A stretch of 64,000 bases of DNA from an uncultured Bacteroidota bacterium (GCA_902762805.1 CACWPQ010000001.1:121182-185181); one strand, 5' to 3'; shown: positions 28,792 to 36,028, counted from the first letter of the stretch. Made by a program: numbers and translations. The notes: generated from the sequence alone by a model not told the origin.

Positions 28792-29175
28792 ATGGTATAC
28801 AACTTGGAAACAATGGAAGAGGTGGATCTCTTGCAAGCCATATTGAAAATTGATGAGTGCATGTATGAGCACTTTGTGGATAAAGACGGCATTCACGAAA
28901 GACTCGGCAAACTTGCAAAAAACAAGGAGCGAGGGAGGTTGTTGCAAATACTTGGAGAGGCCGGATTATCTCTCGACGAAGTGGTGAGCATCCTGTCATC
29001 ATCGTCCACACAGGAGAGTTCAGTTCCATTTGTGCCGGACGCACAGCAGGGCGTGAAGATTGTGAATGTATCCAATAGTCAACGTCAAATAATCGAAGCA
29101 AACTTGAAGCGCGAAGAGGAAGCGAGACGAAAAAAAATGCAAGTTTTATTAGACAAATACAACACTGAATCCTGA
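28792..29175 (+). CDS. Small helical protein next to the helicase
   Basis: A 127-aa protein of unknown family. It has an N-terminal helical part (ETMEEVDLLQAILKIDECMY), a Ser-rich middle (SILSSSSTQESS) and a basic/acidic C-terminal helix (EANLKREEEARRKKMQVL). It starts 14 nt after the helicase stop and shares its A/T-rich composition, so it is probably co-transcribed and acquired together. Confidence 0.7.
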   Translation: MVYNLETMEEVDLLQAILKIDECMYEHFVDKDGIHERLGKLAKNKERGRLLQILGEAGLSLDEVVSILSSSSTQESSVPFVPDAQQGVKIVNVSNSQRQIIEANLKREEEARRKKMQVLLDKYNTES

Positions 29176-29360
29176 ACACTATCGGACAGACTGAATTCCG
29201 AGGTTGAATTCGGCAAGGGTAGCAGGTGATGCCTCCTGTGGTCTGATCAGTATCAAATCGTAGCTCGCGGACTGGGGCTCTGGCTGGGGACGGTTTTGCT
29301 GAGGGGCAACTATTTTTTATTATTGTACAATATTTTCATGCGATTTTCGTAATTAAAGGC

Positions 29361-30647
29361 ATGAGAAAAGGCAACGAACTGAAACCCAGGATAGGCCTGT
29401 TTGGCAGGAGGAACGTGGGCAAGAGCACCATGGTGAACTACCTGACGGGCCAGCAGACAGCCATCGTGAGCGACACGGCGGGCACGACGACCGACCCGGT
29501 GCGCAAGAGCATGGAGATCGGCGGCATCGGTCCGGTGGTGCTCATCGACACCGCCGGCATCGACGACGAGGGCGCGCTGGGCATGCAGCGAGTGGAGAAA
29601 TCGATGGGGGCGCTGGCCGAGGTGGACCTGGCGCTGCTGCTCTACACCGAATGGGGCGAGCCCGAGGAGCGGGTGGACCGCTGGTGCCGCGAGCACGGCA
29701 CGGCGGTGCTGCACATACGCACCAAAGCCGATGTAGGGACGCGGCGTGCCGCGTCCGCAGCCGAGAGTGAAGCCTCCACCGCGGACGCGGCACGCCGCGT
29801 CCCTACAGACTTGGCGTTCTCGGCTCACGACAGCACGCTGCATCCGGCGCTGGTGGAGCTGATCCGCCGCGCGCTGCCGGAGAGTGCCTACCGCGGGCGC
29901 AGCCTGCTGGGCGACATCGTGCGGGCGGGCGACCACGTGGTGCTCGTCACCCCGATCGACAGTTCGGCCCCCGAGGGGCGGATGATCCTGCCGCAGGTGC
30001 AGGTGCTGCGCGACCTGATGGACCTGCACGCCGTGGCCACTTTCTGCCAGCCGGAGGAGCTGACCAATTTTGAATTTCGAAAGTTGAATTTTGAAAATAC
30101 AGAGGACACTCAAAAATCAAAATTCAAAATTCAAAATTCAAAATTAGTCATCACGGACAGCCAGGTGTTCCAGCGTGTGGCCGAGGCGGTGCCGCGGGAG
30201 GTGCCGCTGACGAGCTTCAGCATCGTGCTGGCACGGCAGAAAGGGCTCTTCCGCGAGTACCTTGCGGGCACGCGCACCATCGGCCAACTGCAGGACGGCG
30301 ACCGCGTGCTGCTGCTCGAGAGCTGCACCCACAACGTCACCTGCGAGGACATCGGGCGCGTCAAGCTGCCGGCGGCCCTCCGCAAGGCGACCGGCAAGCG
30401 GCTGGAATTCGACATCCTGGCCGGAAGCGACTCCCTTCAAAATTCAAAATTCAAAATTCAAAATTACAAACTCGTCATCCAGTGCGGCGGCTGCGTCATC
30501 ACGGCGCAGCAGGTGCGCGCGCGCCTGCTGCCGGCGCTGGAGGCCGGCGTGCCGGTGAGCAACTATGGCCTGGCTCTGGCCTGGTGCGGCGGCATCTTCG
30601 AGCGGGCGACGGAGATATTTGATAATAATGGGAGTGAAAGGGAGTGA
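29361..30647 (+). CDS. hydF: [FeFe]-hydrogenase maturation GTPase HydF
   Basis: A 428-aa HydF, the scaffold on which the 2Fe subcluster is assembled. The GTPase domain has GLFGRRNVGKST, DTAGTTTDP and DTAGIDDEG. The C-terminal cluster domain has CTH (Cys322, His324) and, 49 residues after His324, QCGGC (Cys375, Cys378); most family members have His before the first Cys, here Gln374. Three repeats lie in frame: a G/C palindrome (29733-29806), the full palindromic element (30064-30147) and a half element (30435-30467). The stop codon is inside a fourth repeat. HydE, HydG and a hydrogenase are not in the window. Confidence 0.94.
   Translation: MRKGNELKPRIGLFGRRNVGKSTMVNYLTGQQTAIVSDTAGTTTDPVRKSMEIGGIGPVVLIDTAGIDDEGALGMQRVEKSMGALAEVDLALLLYTEWGEPEERVDRWCREHGTAVLHIRTKADVGTRRAASAAESEASTADAARRVPTDLAFSAHDSTLHPALVELIRRALPESAYRGRSLLGDIVRAGDHVVLVTPIDSSAPEGRMILPQVQVLRDLMDLHAVATFCQPEELTNFEFRKLNFENTEDTQKSKFKIQNSKLVITDSQVFQRVAEAVPREVPLTSFSIVLARQKGLFREYLAGTRTIGQLQDGDRVLLLESCTHNVTCEDIGRVKLPAALRKATGKRLEFDILAGSDSLQNSKFKIQNYKLVIQCGGCVITAQQVRARLLPALEAGVPVSNYGLALAWCGGIFERATEIFDNNGSERE
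29733..29806 (+). repeat. G/C-rich 26-bp perfect inverted repeat in hydF
   Basis: The left arm 29733-29758 begins GTAGGGACGCGGCGTGCCGC, the right arm 29781-29806 is its exact complement, and the loop is 22 nt. Each arm itself contains the hairpin GACGCGGC-GT-GCCGCGTC. In frame it encodes GTRRAASAAESEASTADAAR, in the GTPase domain after HIRTKADV. Confidence 0.92.
30064..30147 (+). repeat. Palindromic in-frame element (full length) in hydF
   Basis: Left arm AATTTTGAATTTCGAAAGTT and on to 30097, loop with AGAGGACACTC, right arm of CAAAATT units to 30147. The peptide is EFRKLNFENTEDTQ then [11 protein letters not shown], at the boundary between the GTPase and dimerisation parts. Confidence 0.9.
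30435..30467 (+). repeat. CAAAATT half element in hydF
   Basis: CTTCAAAATTCAAAATTCAA then AATTCAAAATTAC; preceded by CTCC as in the cinA copy. It encodes [12 protein letters not shown] immediately before the cluster motif. Confidence 0.85.
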
Positions 30648-30740
30648 GAGGGAGTGAAGGGGAGTGAAAGGACGATACTGCACGCTGAAACATTTGTCCT
30701 TTCACTCCCTCTCACTCCCCTTCACTCCCCCTCACTCTCC
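30630..30740 (+). repeat. GGGAGTGAA long inverted repeat between hydF and folA
   Basis: The left arm (GGGAGTGAAAGGGAGTGAGA..., 30630-30673) and the right arm (30696-30740) are complementary over about 40 nt. It would form a long hairpin, possibly acting as a terminator. The hydF TGA (30645-30647) is inside the left arm. Confidence 0.85.
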
Positions 30741-30763
30741 AACAATTTAAAGAATAAAAACCA

Positions 30764-31285
30764 ATGATAAACCCCAATCCCCAACCCAACCTCAGCATCA
30801 TCGTGGCGCAGGCACAGAACCGCGCCATCGGCAAGGACAACGACCTGCTGTGGCACCTCTCGGGCGACCTGAAGCGGTTCAAGCAGATCACCACCGGCCA
30901 CCCCGTCGTCATGGGGCGGCGCACCTGGGAGAGCCTCCCCAAGCGCCCCCTGCCGGGAAGGCGCAACATCGTCATGACCGAGAACCCCGACTTCGCAGCC
31001 GAGGGGGCCGAGGTGGTACACTCAATCAATGGCCTCTTCCGCGCACTGAAAGGGTGCGACGAGGAGGTGTTCGTCATGGGCGGCGCCAAGATATACGAGG
31101 CGCTGCTGCCCTTCTGCAACCGGCTGTATGTCACCGAAGTATACCGCGACTACGACGCCGACGTCTACTTCCCCATGATCGACCTCAGCACCTTCACCCT
31201 CGTCCGCCAAAGCGTCCGCCTCCACGACGACGCCAGCGGCCTTGACTACGCATATAAAGAATACGACCGCAAATATGGACGTTAG
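30764..31285 (+). CDS. folA: Dihydrofolate reductase
   Basis: A 173-aa DHFR. SIIVAQAQNRAIGKDNDLLW (substrate loop with Asp), GHPVVMGRRTWESLPKRPLPGR, NIVMTENP, VFVMGGAKIYEALLP and YFPMI follow the family order. Reduces dihydrofolate with NADPH. It overlaps the cinA start by 11 nt. Confidence 0.96.
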   Translation: MINPNPQPNLSIIVAQAQNRAIGKDNDLLWHLSGDLKRFKQITTGHPVVMGRRTWESLPKRPLPGRRNIVMTENPDFAAEGAEVVHSINGLFRALKGCDEEVFVMGGAKIYEALLPFCNRLYVTEVYRDYDADVYFPMIDLSTFTLVRQSVRLHDDASGLDYAYKEYDRKYGR

Positions 31286-32585
31286 CATCATCAACATCGG
31301 CGACGAGCTGCTGCTGGGGCAGGTGGTGAACACCAACGCCGCCACCATGGGCAGGATGCTCGTCGAGGCGGGCATGGAGGTGAAGCGGACGGTGGTGGTG
31401 GGCGATGTGTACGACGACATCTGGCAGGCGGTGGACGAGGCGATACACTCGTCGGACGCCGTGCTGGTCACCGGCGGCCTCGGCCCCACCAAGGACGACA
31501 TCACCAAGAAGCTGCTCTGCGACTACTTCCACTCCGAGCTGGTGGAAAGCCCCGTGGCGCTGGAGAACGTGCGCCGCATCTTCGCCGTGCGCGGCTTCGA
31601 GCTGACGCCCGTCAACCGCGCCCAGGCCCTGGTACCCAAATGCTGCGAGGTGCTGAACAACGACCTGGGGACGGCACCCTGCATGCTTTTTAATTCTGAA
31701 TTTCAAAAGTTGAATTTTGAAAAAGGAGATACCCTTCAAAATTCAAAATCCAAAATTCAAAATTCATTACTAGTGTCACTGCCCGGCGTGCCCTTCGAGA
31801 TGGAGTGGCTGATGGAGAACCGCGTCATACCGCGCCTGCGGGAGCATTTCCGGACCGACGTCATCGTCAACAAGAACATCCTTGTGCAGGGCATCGGGGA
31901 GAGTTTCCTGAGCGACCTCATCGAGCCGTGGGAGCTGGCGCTGCCGGAGAACATACGGCTGGCCTACCTGCCCGCCGCCGGCATGCTGAAACTGCGCCTG
32001 ACCTGCCGTGGAGAAAAAAACTCCTCACTCCTCACTCCTCATTCACCACTCCTTGAAGGGCTCTACGCCCTCGCCGGCCAATACATCGTGGGCGAAGACT
32101 GCGAGACCCTCTCAGAACTGGTGCACAAGACCCTCACGGAGCGGGGTCTCACCCTGGCCACGGCCGAGAGCTGCACCGGCGGCAGCATCGCCAGCGCCTT
32201 GACGGCCCAAGCCGGCTCGTCGGCCTACTTCAAAGGCGGCGTGGTGGCCTACAGCAACGAGGTGAAAGAGAGTGCCCTCGGCGTGAAGCACAGCACGCTG
32301 GAAGCCCACGGGGCCGTGAGCGAAGCGACGGTGCGCGAGATGGCCGAAGGGGCGCGCCAACGCCTCGGCGCCGACCTGGCCATCGCCACCTCCGGCATCG
32401 CCGGGCCCGGCGGCGGCACCACGGAGAAGCCCGTGGGCACCATTTGGATTGCCGTGGCCACACCCTCCGGCACCGAGGCCGTACTGCTCAGCTTCCCTGG
32501 CCGCCGGCGCCAACAGAACGTCGAATGCACAGTGAACCAGGGATTCGCCATGCTGATGAAAACAGTAAGGAGTGAAGGGAAGTGA
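31275..32585 (+). CDS. cinA: CinA-like nicotinamide-nucleotide amidohydrolase
   Basis: A 436-aa CinA. The N-terminal MoCF/COG1058 domain has IINIGDELLLGQVVNTNAA and VTGGLGPTKDD. The C-terminal PncC amidase domain has TLATAESCTGGSIASALTA, GAVSEATVREMA and TSGIAGPGGGTTEKPVGT. It salvages NMN to NaMN. In-frame repeats are a palindromic element (31691-31765, SEFQKLNFEKGDTLQ) and a CTCCTCACT repeat (32018-32053, NSSLLTPHSPL) between the two domains. The last residues VRSEGK and the stop come from a GGAGTGAA repeat. Confidence 0.94.
   Translation: MDVSIINIGDELLLGQVVNTNAATMGRMLVEAGMEVKRTVVVGDVYDDIWQAVDEAIHSSDAVLVTGGLGPTKDDITKKLLCDYFHSELVESPVALENVRRIFAVRGFELTPVNRAQALVPKCCEVLNNDLGTAPCMLFNSEFQKLNFEKGDTLQNSKSKIQNSLLVSLPGVPFEMEWLMENRVIPRLREHFRTDVIVNKNILVQGIGESFLSDLIEPWELALPENIRLAYLPAAGMLKLRLTCRGEKNSSLLTPHSPLLEGLYALAGQYIVGEDCETLSELVHKTLTERGLTLATAESCTGGSIASALTAQAGSSAYFKGGVVAYSNEVKESALGVKHSTLEAHGAVSEATVREMAEGARQRLGADLAIATSGIAGPGGGTTEKPVGTIWIAVATPSGTEAVLLSFPGRRRQQNVECTVNQGFAMLMKTVRSEGK
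31691..31765 (+). repeat. Palindromic in-frame element (full length) in cinA
   Basis: Left arm GAATTTCAAAAGTTGAATTT and on, loop GGAGATACCCTTC, right arm of CAAAATT/CAAAATC units. Read in the same frame as in nitrilase and hydF (EFQKLNFE...NSKSKIQNS), within the N-terminal domain after GTAPCMLF. Confidence 0.88.
32018..32053 (+). repeat. In-frame CTCCTCACT repeat in cinA
   Basis: AAACTCCTCACTCCTCACTC then CTCATTCACCACTCC, encoding NSSLLTPHSPLL at the junction between the two CinA domains. Confidence 0.8.
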
Positions 32586-32612
32586 AAGGGAGTGAGATGG
32601 AGTGAAAGGACA
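32565..32612 (+). repeat. GGGAGTGAA repeat at the cinA 3' end
   Basis: Units of GGAGTGAAGGGAAGTGAAAG then GGAGTGAGATGGAGTGAAAG, ending GGACACT. It supplies the cinA stop (32583-32585). Same family as 30630-30740 and 33674-33725. Confidence 0.8.
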
Positions 32613-32632
32613 CTACTCAAAATAAAACAAAA

Positions 32633-33010
32633 ATGCCCAAGGGACTATTATCCATACTGCTGCTTGTGGTGAGCAATGTCTTCATGACCTTTGCCTGGTA
32701 CGGCAACCTGAAGCTCACCCAGATGAAGATCAACACCGACTGGCCGCTGATACTCATCATCCTCACCTCGTGGGGGCTGGCCTTCTTCGAGTACACCTTC
32801 ATGATACCGGCCAACCGCATAGGCAGCCAAATCAACGGCGGCCCCTTCTCGCTGATGCAGCTGAAGATTATACAGGAGGCCGTGTCGCTCATCGTCTTCA
32901 CGGTCATCGTGGCCACCGTGTTCAAAGGCGAGCCCATCCGTTGGAACCACCTCGTCAGCTTCGTGTTTATATTGCTGGCGGTGGTGTTCGCTTTCTGGAA
33001 AACAAAATAG
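32633..33010 (+). CDS. DUF486/DMT-type small membrane protein
   Basis: A 125-aa protein with four hydrophobic helices (LLSILLLVVSNVFMTFAWYG, PLILIILTSWGLAFFEYTFM, then LIVFTVIVATVF and LVSFVFILLAVVFAFW). PANRIGSQINGGPFSLMQLK is the conserved DUF486 centre. This family belongs to the drug/metabolite transporter fold; the substrate is unknown. The start is the ATG after the repeat region. Confidence 0.9.
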   Translation: MPKGLLSILLLVVSNVFMTFAWYGNLKLTQMKINTDWPLILIILTSWGLAFFEYTFMIPANRIGSQINGGPFSLMQLKIIQEAVSLIVFTVIVATVFKGEPIRWNHLVSFVFILLAVVFAFWKTK

Positions 33011-33033
33011 AAGAAGTTAAGGAGACAGTAGTT

Positions 33034-35178
33034 ATGGAGTTAAGACAAATGAAACGTATAGTCTATATTCTTCTGCCGCTGCTGGCAGCGTGCAGTTCAA
33101 AGCCCGACACGATAGAACTGACCGAATGGGAATTCTCGTGGCACAACCAACGGTATTCCGCCACGGTGCCAGGATTCATCCACACCGACCTGATGGCCCA
33201 CGGGCTCATCCCCGACCCCTACTACGGCATCAACGAGGACAGTGTGCAGTGGGTGAGCCAAAGGCCGTGGGTGTACACGACGCGTGTGCTCAAGAAAGAC
33301 CTGCCAAAGGACGAGATGCATTACCTGGTGTTCGAGGGGGTGGCAGGCATGGCCGAGCTGACCATCAACGGCGAGTTGGTGGGCTACATCGAGAACATGT
33401 TTGCGCCGTATGAGGTGCCGTTTGTGCACGACTTCCCTGGCGACACGATGAACATAGCACTGACCCTCTGGCCCCTGCCGGCGGCTACCCACGACACCAA
33501 CGCCATCACGATGGACGGCATACCGATGTCGGACTCGCTGCGAGAGGTCCAATACGGCATCACGCTGCCGGAGCGGCGCGCGTTTTGGCGCATAGCGCCC
33601 TACCAGCAGGGCTGGGACTGGGGGCCGCGGCTAGCGACCTGCGGGATATGGAAGAGGGTGTATATCAGCAGCAAGGGAGTGAAAGGGAGTGAGAAGGGAG
33701 TGAAAGGGAGTGAAAGGACAAATGTGGAGTTGCGGCAAGAGCAGGACAGCATCGGGCAAAGCTTTACATTCTACCGCGATGGCAAGCCCCTCTTCATCAA
33801 GGGGGCCAACTGGATACCGGTGCACAGCTTCCCCGTGCTGGACAGCGCCAACCGAGCCCGCTACCGCCACCTGCTTTGCTCGGCCAAGGAGGCGGGGTTC
33901 AACATGATACGTGTGTGGGGCGGCGGCATTTACGAGCACGACTACTTCTACGACCTCTGCGACTCGCTGGGGCTGATGGTGTGGCAGGACTTCATCTTCG
34001 CCGGCACGGTGTACCCCGACAGCCCCGAGATGCTGGCCTCGATCCGCGAGGAGGCGCGGCAGCAGGTGCGGCGCCTGGCGCAGCATCGCTGCATCGTCGT
34101 CTGGTGCGGCAACAACGAGGTGAAGAACGGCTGGGAAGACTGGGGCTGGCAGGGCCAGTTCAACTGGACCCCCGAACAGCGCGCACGTCTGGAGAAGGCC
34201 ATGGACACTATCTTCGGCTATTCTAGAAATTCTAGAAACTCTAGAGATTCTAGTATATCTAGTAATACTAGTTCGACTAGTATTCTGGCGAGGGCGGTGA
34301 AGGAGTGCGACCCCATGGGGCGCCCCTATATCACCACCTCGCCGCTCTACGGCTGGGGGCACCCGGAGTGCGTCACGCACGGCAACAGCCACTATTGGGG
34401 CGTGTGGTGGGGCGAGCTGCCGTTTGAAATGTACAAGGAGAAGACGGGCCGCTTCATGACCGAATACGGGTTCCAGAGCTACCCGCTGATGAGCACCCTG
34501 CGCCACTTTGCGCCGGAAGGGCAGCTGAGCATCGACTCCCCCACCCTGCGGAGCCACCAGAAGCACGGCCGCGGGGTGGAGATCATAGACAAGGCGATGC
34601 GGCAGTACTACGGCTTCGACAGCAAGACGCTGGGCCTGGAGGACTACGCCTACGTGAGCCAGCTGCTGCAGGCCTGGGGCGTGGGCTACGGCATCATGCA
34701 GCACATGGCGCAGCAGCCGCACTGCATGGGGACGCTCTACTGGCAGCTGAACGACTGCTGGCCGGTGGCGTCGTGGAGTTCGATTGACTACTACGGCAAC
34801 TGGAAGGCGCTGCACTACAGGGCGCAGGCACTGTATGGCCTGAATGAGGAAGGGGGAATGAGGAAGGAGGTATTGGCAAGATGGAAGGAGTACTACGGCG
34901 TGTACCCGAAGGACCGCAGCTATCCGGAGGCGCGCTACACGGTGGGGCAGGCGTGGCAGAGCGACGGCAGCCTGGTGGTCACGCTGCAGGCCAGGAGCGA
35001 CCTATACGACGTGTATATCGACACGGAGCCGCACGTGGACGGGCACTTCACGCGGAATTTCGTGGACCTGCGCGCGGGCGAGAAGGTGCGCACGGTGCTA
35101 GTCCCGGCGGACCCAAAGGCGGACGTCAGGGGGGTAAAGGTGAAGGTGCGGACGCTGAACGAGCTGTACACCAAATAA
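33034..35178 (+). CDS. GH2 beta-mannosidase-like lipoprotein lacking accessory domains
   Basis: A 714-aa lipoprotein (MELRQMKRIVYILLPLLAAC). It has an N-terminal GH2 sugar-binding sandwich (WEFSWHNQRY...PGFIHTD...YQQGWDWGPRLATCGIW), then a catalytic barrel with acid/base Glu in VWCGNNEVKN and nucleophile Glu in FMTEYGFQSYP, then a short C-terminal sandwich. The family normally has an Ig-like domain between CGIW...VYI and VELRQEQD, and another after WKALHYRAQA. Both are missing here, and a repeat-coded linker stands at each place (KGVKGSEKGVKGSER; NEEGGMRKEVL). Relatives are about 100-150 aa longer. Likely periplasmic mannoside hydrolase. Confidence 0.9.
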   Translation: MELRQMKRIVYILLPLLAACSSKPDTIELTEWEFSWHNQRYSATVPGFIHTDLMAHGLIPDPYYGINEDSVQWVSQRPWVYTTRVLKKDLPKDEMHYLVFEGVAGMAELTINGELVGYIENMFAPYEVPFVHDFPGDTMNIALTLWPLPAATHDTNAITMDGIPMSDSLREVQYGITLPERRAFWRIAPYQQGWDWGPRLATCGIWKRVYISSKGVKGSEKGVKGSERTNVELRQEQDSIGQSFTFYRDGKPLFIKGANWIPVHSFPVLDSANRARYRHLLCSAKEAGFNMIRVWGGGIYEHDYFYDLCDSLGLMVWQDFIFAGTVYPDSPEMLASIREEARQQVRRLAQHRCIVVWCGNNEVKNGWEDWGWQGQFNWTPEQRARLEKAMDTIFGYSRNSRNSRDSSISSNTSSTSILARAVKECDPMGRPYITTSPLYGWGHPECVTHGNSHYWGVWWGELPFEMYKEKTGRFMTEYGFQSYPLMSTLRHFAPEGQLSIDSPTLRSHQKHGRGVEIIDKAMRQYYGFDSKTLGLEDYAYVSQLLQAWGVGYGIMQHMAQQPHCMGTLYWQLNDCWPVASWSSIDYYGNWKALHYRAQALYGLNEEGGMRKEVLARWKEYYGVYPKDRSYPEARYTVGQAWQSDGSLVVTLQARSDLYDVYIDTEPHVDGHFTRNFVDLRAGEKVRTVLVPADPKADVRGVKVKVRTLNELYTK
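33674..33725 (+). repeat. GGGAGTGAA repeat in the mannosidase gene
   Basis: AGGGAGTGAAAGGGAGTGAG, AAGGGAGTGAAAGGG, ending AAAGGACAAATGT as in the 30690-30740 copy. It encodes KGVKGSEKGVKGSERTN where the first Ig-like domain is expected. Confidence 0.88.
34220..34285 (+). repeat. TCTAGAAAT/ACTAGT tandem repeat in the mannosidase gene
   Basis: TTCTAGAAATTCTAGAAACT, CTAGAGATTCTAG and AGTAATACTAGTTCGACTAG. It encodes SRNSRNSRDSSISSNTSSTS in a barrel loop, in frame. Confidence 0.85.
34842..34872 (+). repeat. AATGAGGAA repeat in the mannosidase gene
   Basis: AATGAGGAAGGGGGAATGAG followed by GAAGGAGG, encoding NEEGGMRKE at the point where the fourth family domain should begin. Confidence 0.7.
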
Positions 35179-35181
35179 CTA

Positions 35182-35208
35182 AAGCGTGACCCCGGTGGGG
35201 TCACGCTT
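35182..35208 (+). terminator. Hairpin after the mannosidase gene
   Basis: Perfect 12-bp stem AAGCGTGACCCC / GGGGTCACGCTT with a 3-nt loop, 4 nt after the stop. No U-run follows, so termination efficiency is uncertain. Confidence 0.6.
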
Positions 35209-35287
35209 CGAGGGTTGACGTGAGGCGAAGGGTTTAGAAGACTACTGATATTCAATGTATTGTGCATTAATTTTTTTTTCAGAACGG

Positions 35288-35371
35288 CAGGGGGGCTGTA
35301 GGGGGATGGTAGGGGGATGGTAGGGGAATAGTTAGGCCCTTTCGCATTATTACCCATCGATGGGTAATAAT
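35288..35371. repeat. Dispersed GGTAGGG repeat with a 26-nt palindrome
   Basis: TAGGGGGATGGTAGGGGGAT, GGTAGGGGAATAGTTAGGCC, then a perfect 26-nt palindrome at 35346-35371 centred on ATCGAT. It lies between convergent genes. The segment AATAG-TAGGCC...TTCGCATTATTACCC is shared with the copy at 48732-48796. Confidence 0.75.
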
Positions 35372-35407
35372 GGATACTTTTTGCCCTCCGGAGAGGAAGT
35401 AGCACTA

Positions 35408-36028
35408 TTACAGGGGGAGGTGGATGACTTTTTTGGTTTGGAAGAAGGGTTCGGCGTAGAAGTCGGCTATGTCCCAGACTTTTACCTTGTGGCGGAAGGT
35501 GAAGAGCTCGCCGGCTAGGTCGCCGCCTTTGAGGTAGAGGATGCCGTTGCGGAGCTTGTTGTAGTGGCTCCGGGAGATTTTGTTTTTGACCCAGGGGACG
35601 AATTCGGGGAGGGTGGTGACGGCGCGGGAGACGACGAAGTCGAATTCGCCGTCGAGTTTTTCGGCGCGGATTTGGAGGGCCTTGGCGTTGTCGAGGCCGA
35701 GGCGTGAGATGACGTCGGAGACGACTTTGATTTTTTTGCCGATGGAGTCGATGAGGGTGAAGCGGGCGTCGGGGAAGAGGATGGCGAGGGGGATGCCTGG
35801 GAAGCCGCCGCCGGTGCCGACGTCGAGGACCTCGGTCATGGGTGCGAAGGGCATGACCTTGGCTATGGCCAGCGAGTGGAGGACGTGGTGCTCGTAGAAG
35901 TGCTCCATGTCGCGGCGTGAGATGACGTTGATTTGGGCGTTCCACTCCTCGTACAAAGGCAACAGAGCGGCAAACTGTTCGCGCTGCCGCTCTGTTAGGT
36001 TGGGGAAATATTTGAGGATGATATCCAT
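35408..36028 (-). CDS. rsmG: 16S rRNA (guanine527-N7)-methyltransferase
   Basis: A 206-aa RsmG/GidB. The SAM-binding VLDVGTGGGFPGIPLAI, NVISRRDMEHFYEHHVLHSL and SRAVTTLPEFVPWVK are family hallmarks. Its ATG overlaps the rpoD stop by one base (TAATG), so expression may be translationally coupled to the sigma factor. Confidence 0.96.
   Translation of the reverse strand: MDIILKYFPNLTERQREQFAALLPLYEEWNAQINVISRRDMEHFYEHHVLHSLAIAKVMPFAPMTEVLDVGTGGGFPGIPLAILFPDARFTLIDSIGKKIKVVSDVISRLGLDNAKALQIRAEKLDGEFDFVVSRAVTTLPEFVPWVKNKISRSHYNKLRNGILYLKGGDLAGELFTFRHKVKVWDIADFYAEPFFQTKKVIHLPL

Noticed and set aside
22494..35178. Insertion sequences as source of the in-frame repeats
   Set aside because: No transposase, no terminal repeats with target duplications visible and all elements are under about 130 bp. 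A trans-acting source elsewhere in the genome remains possible.
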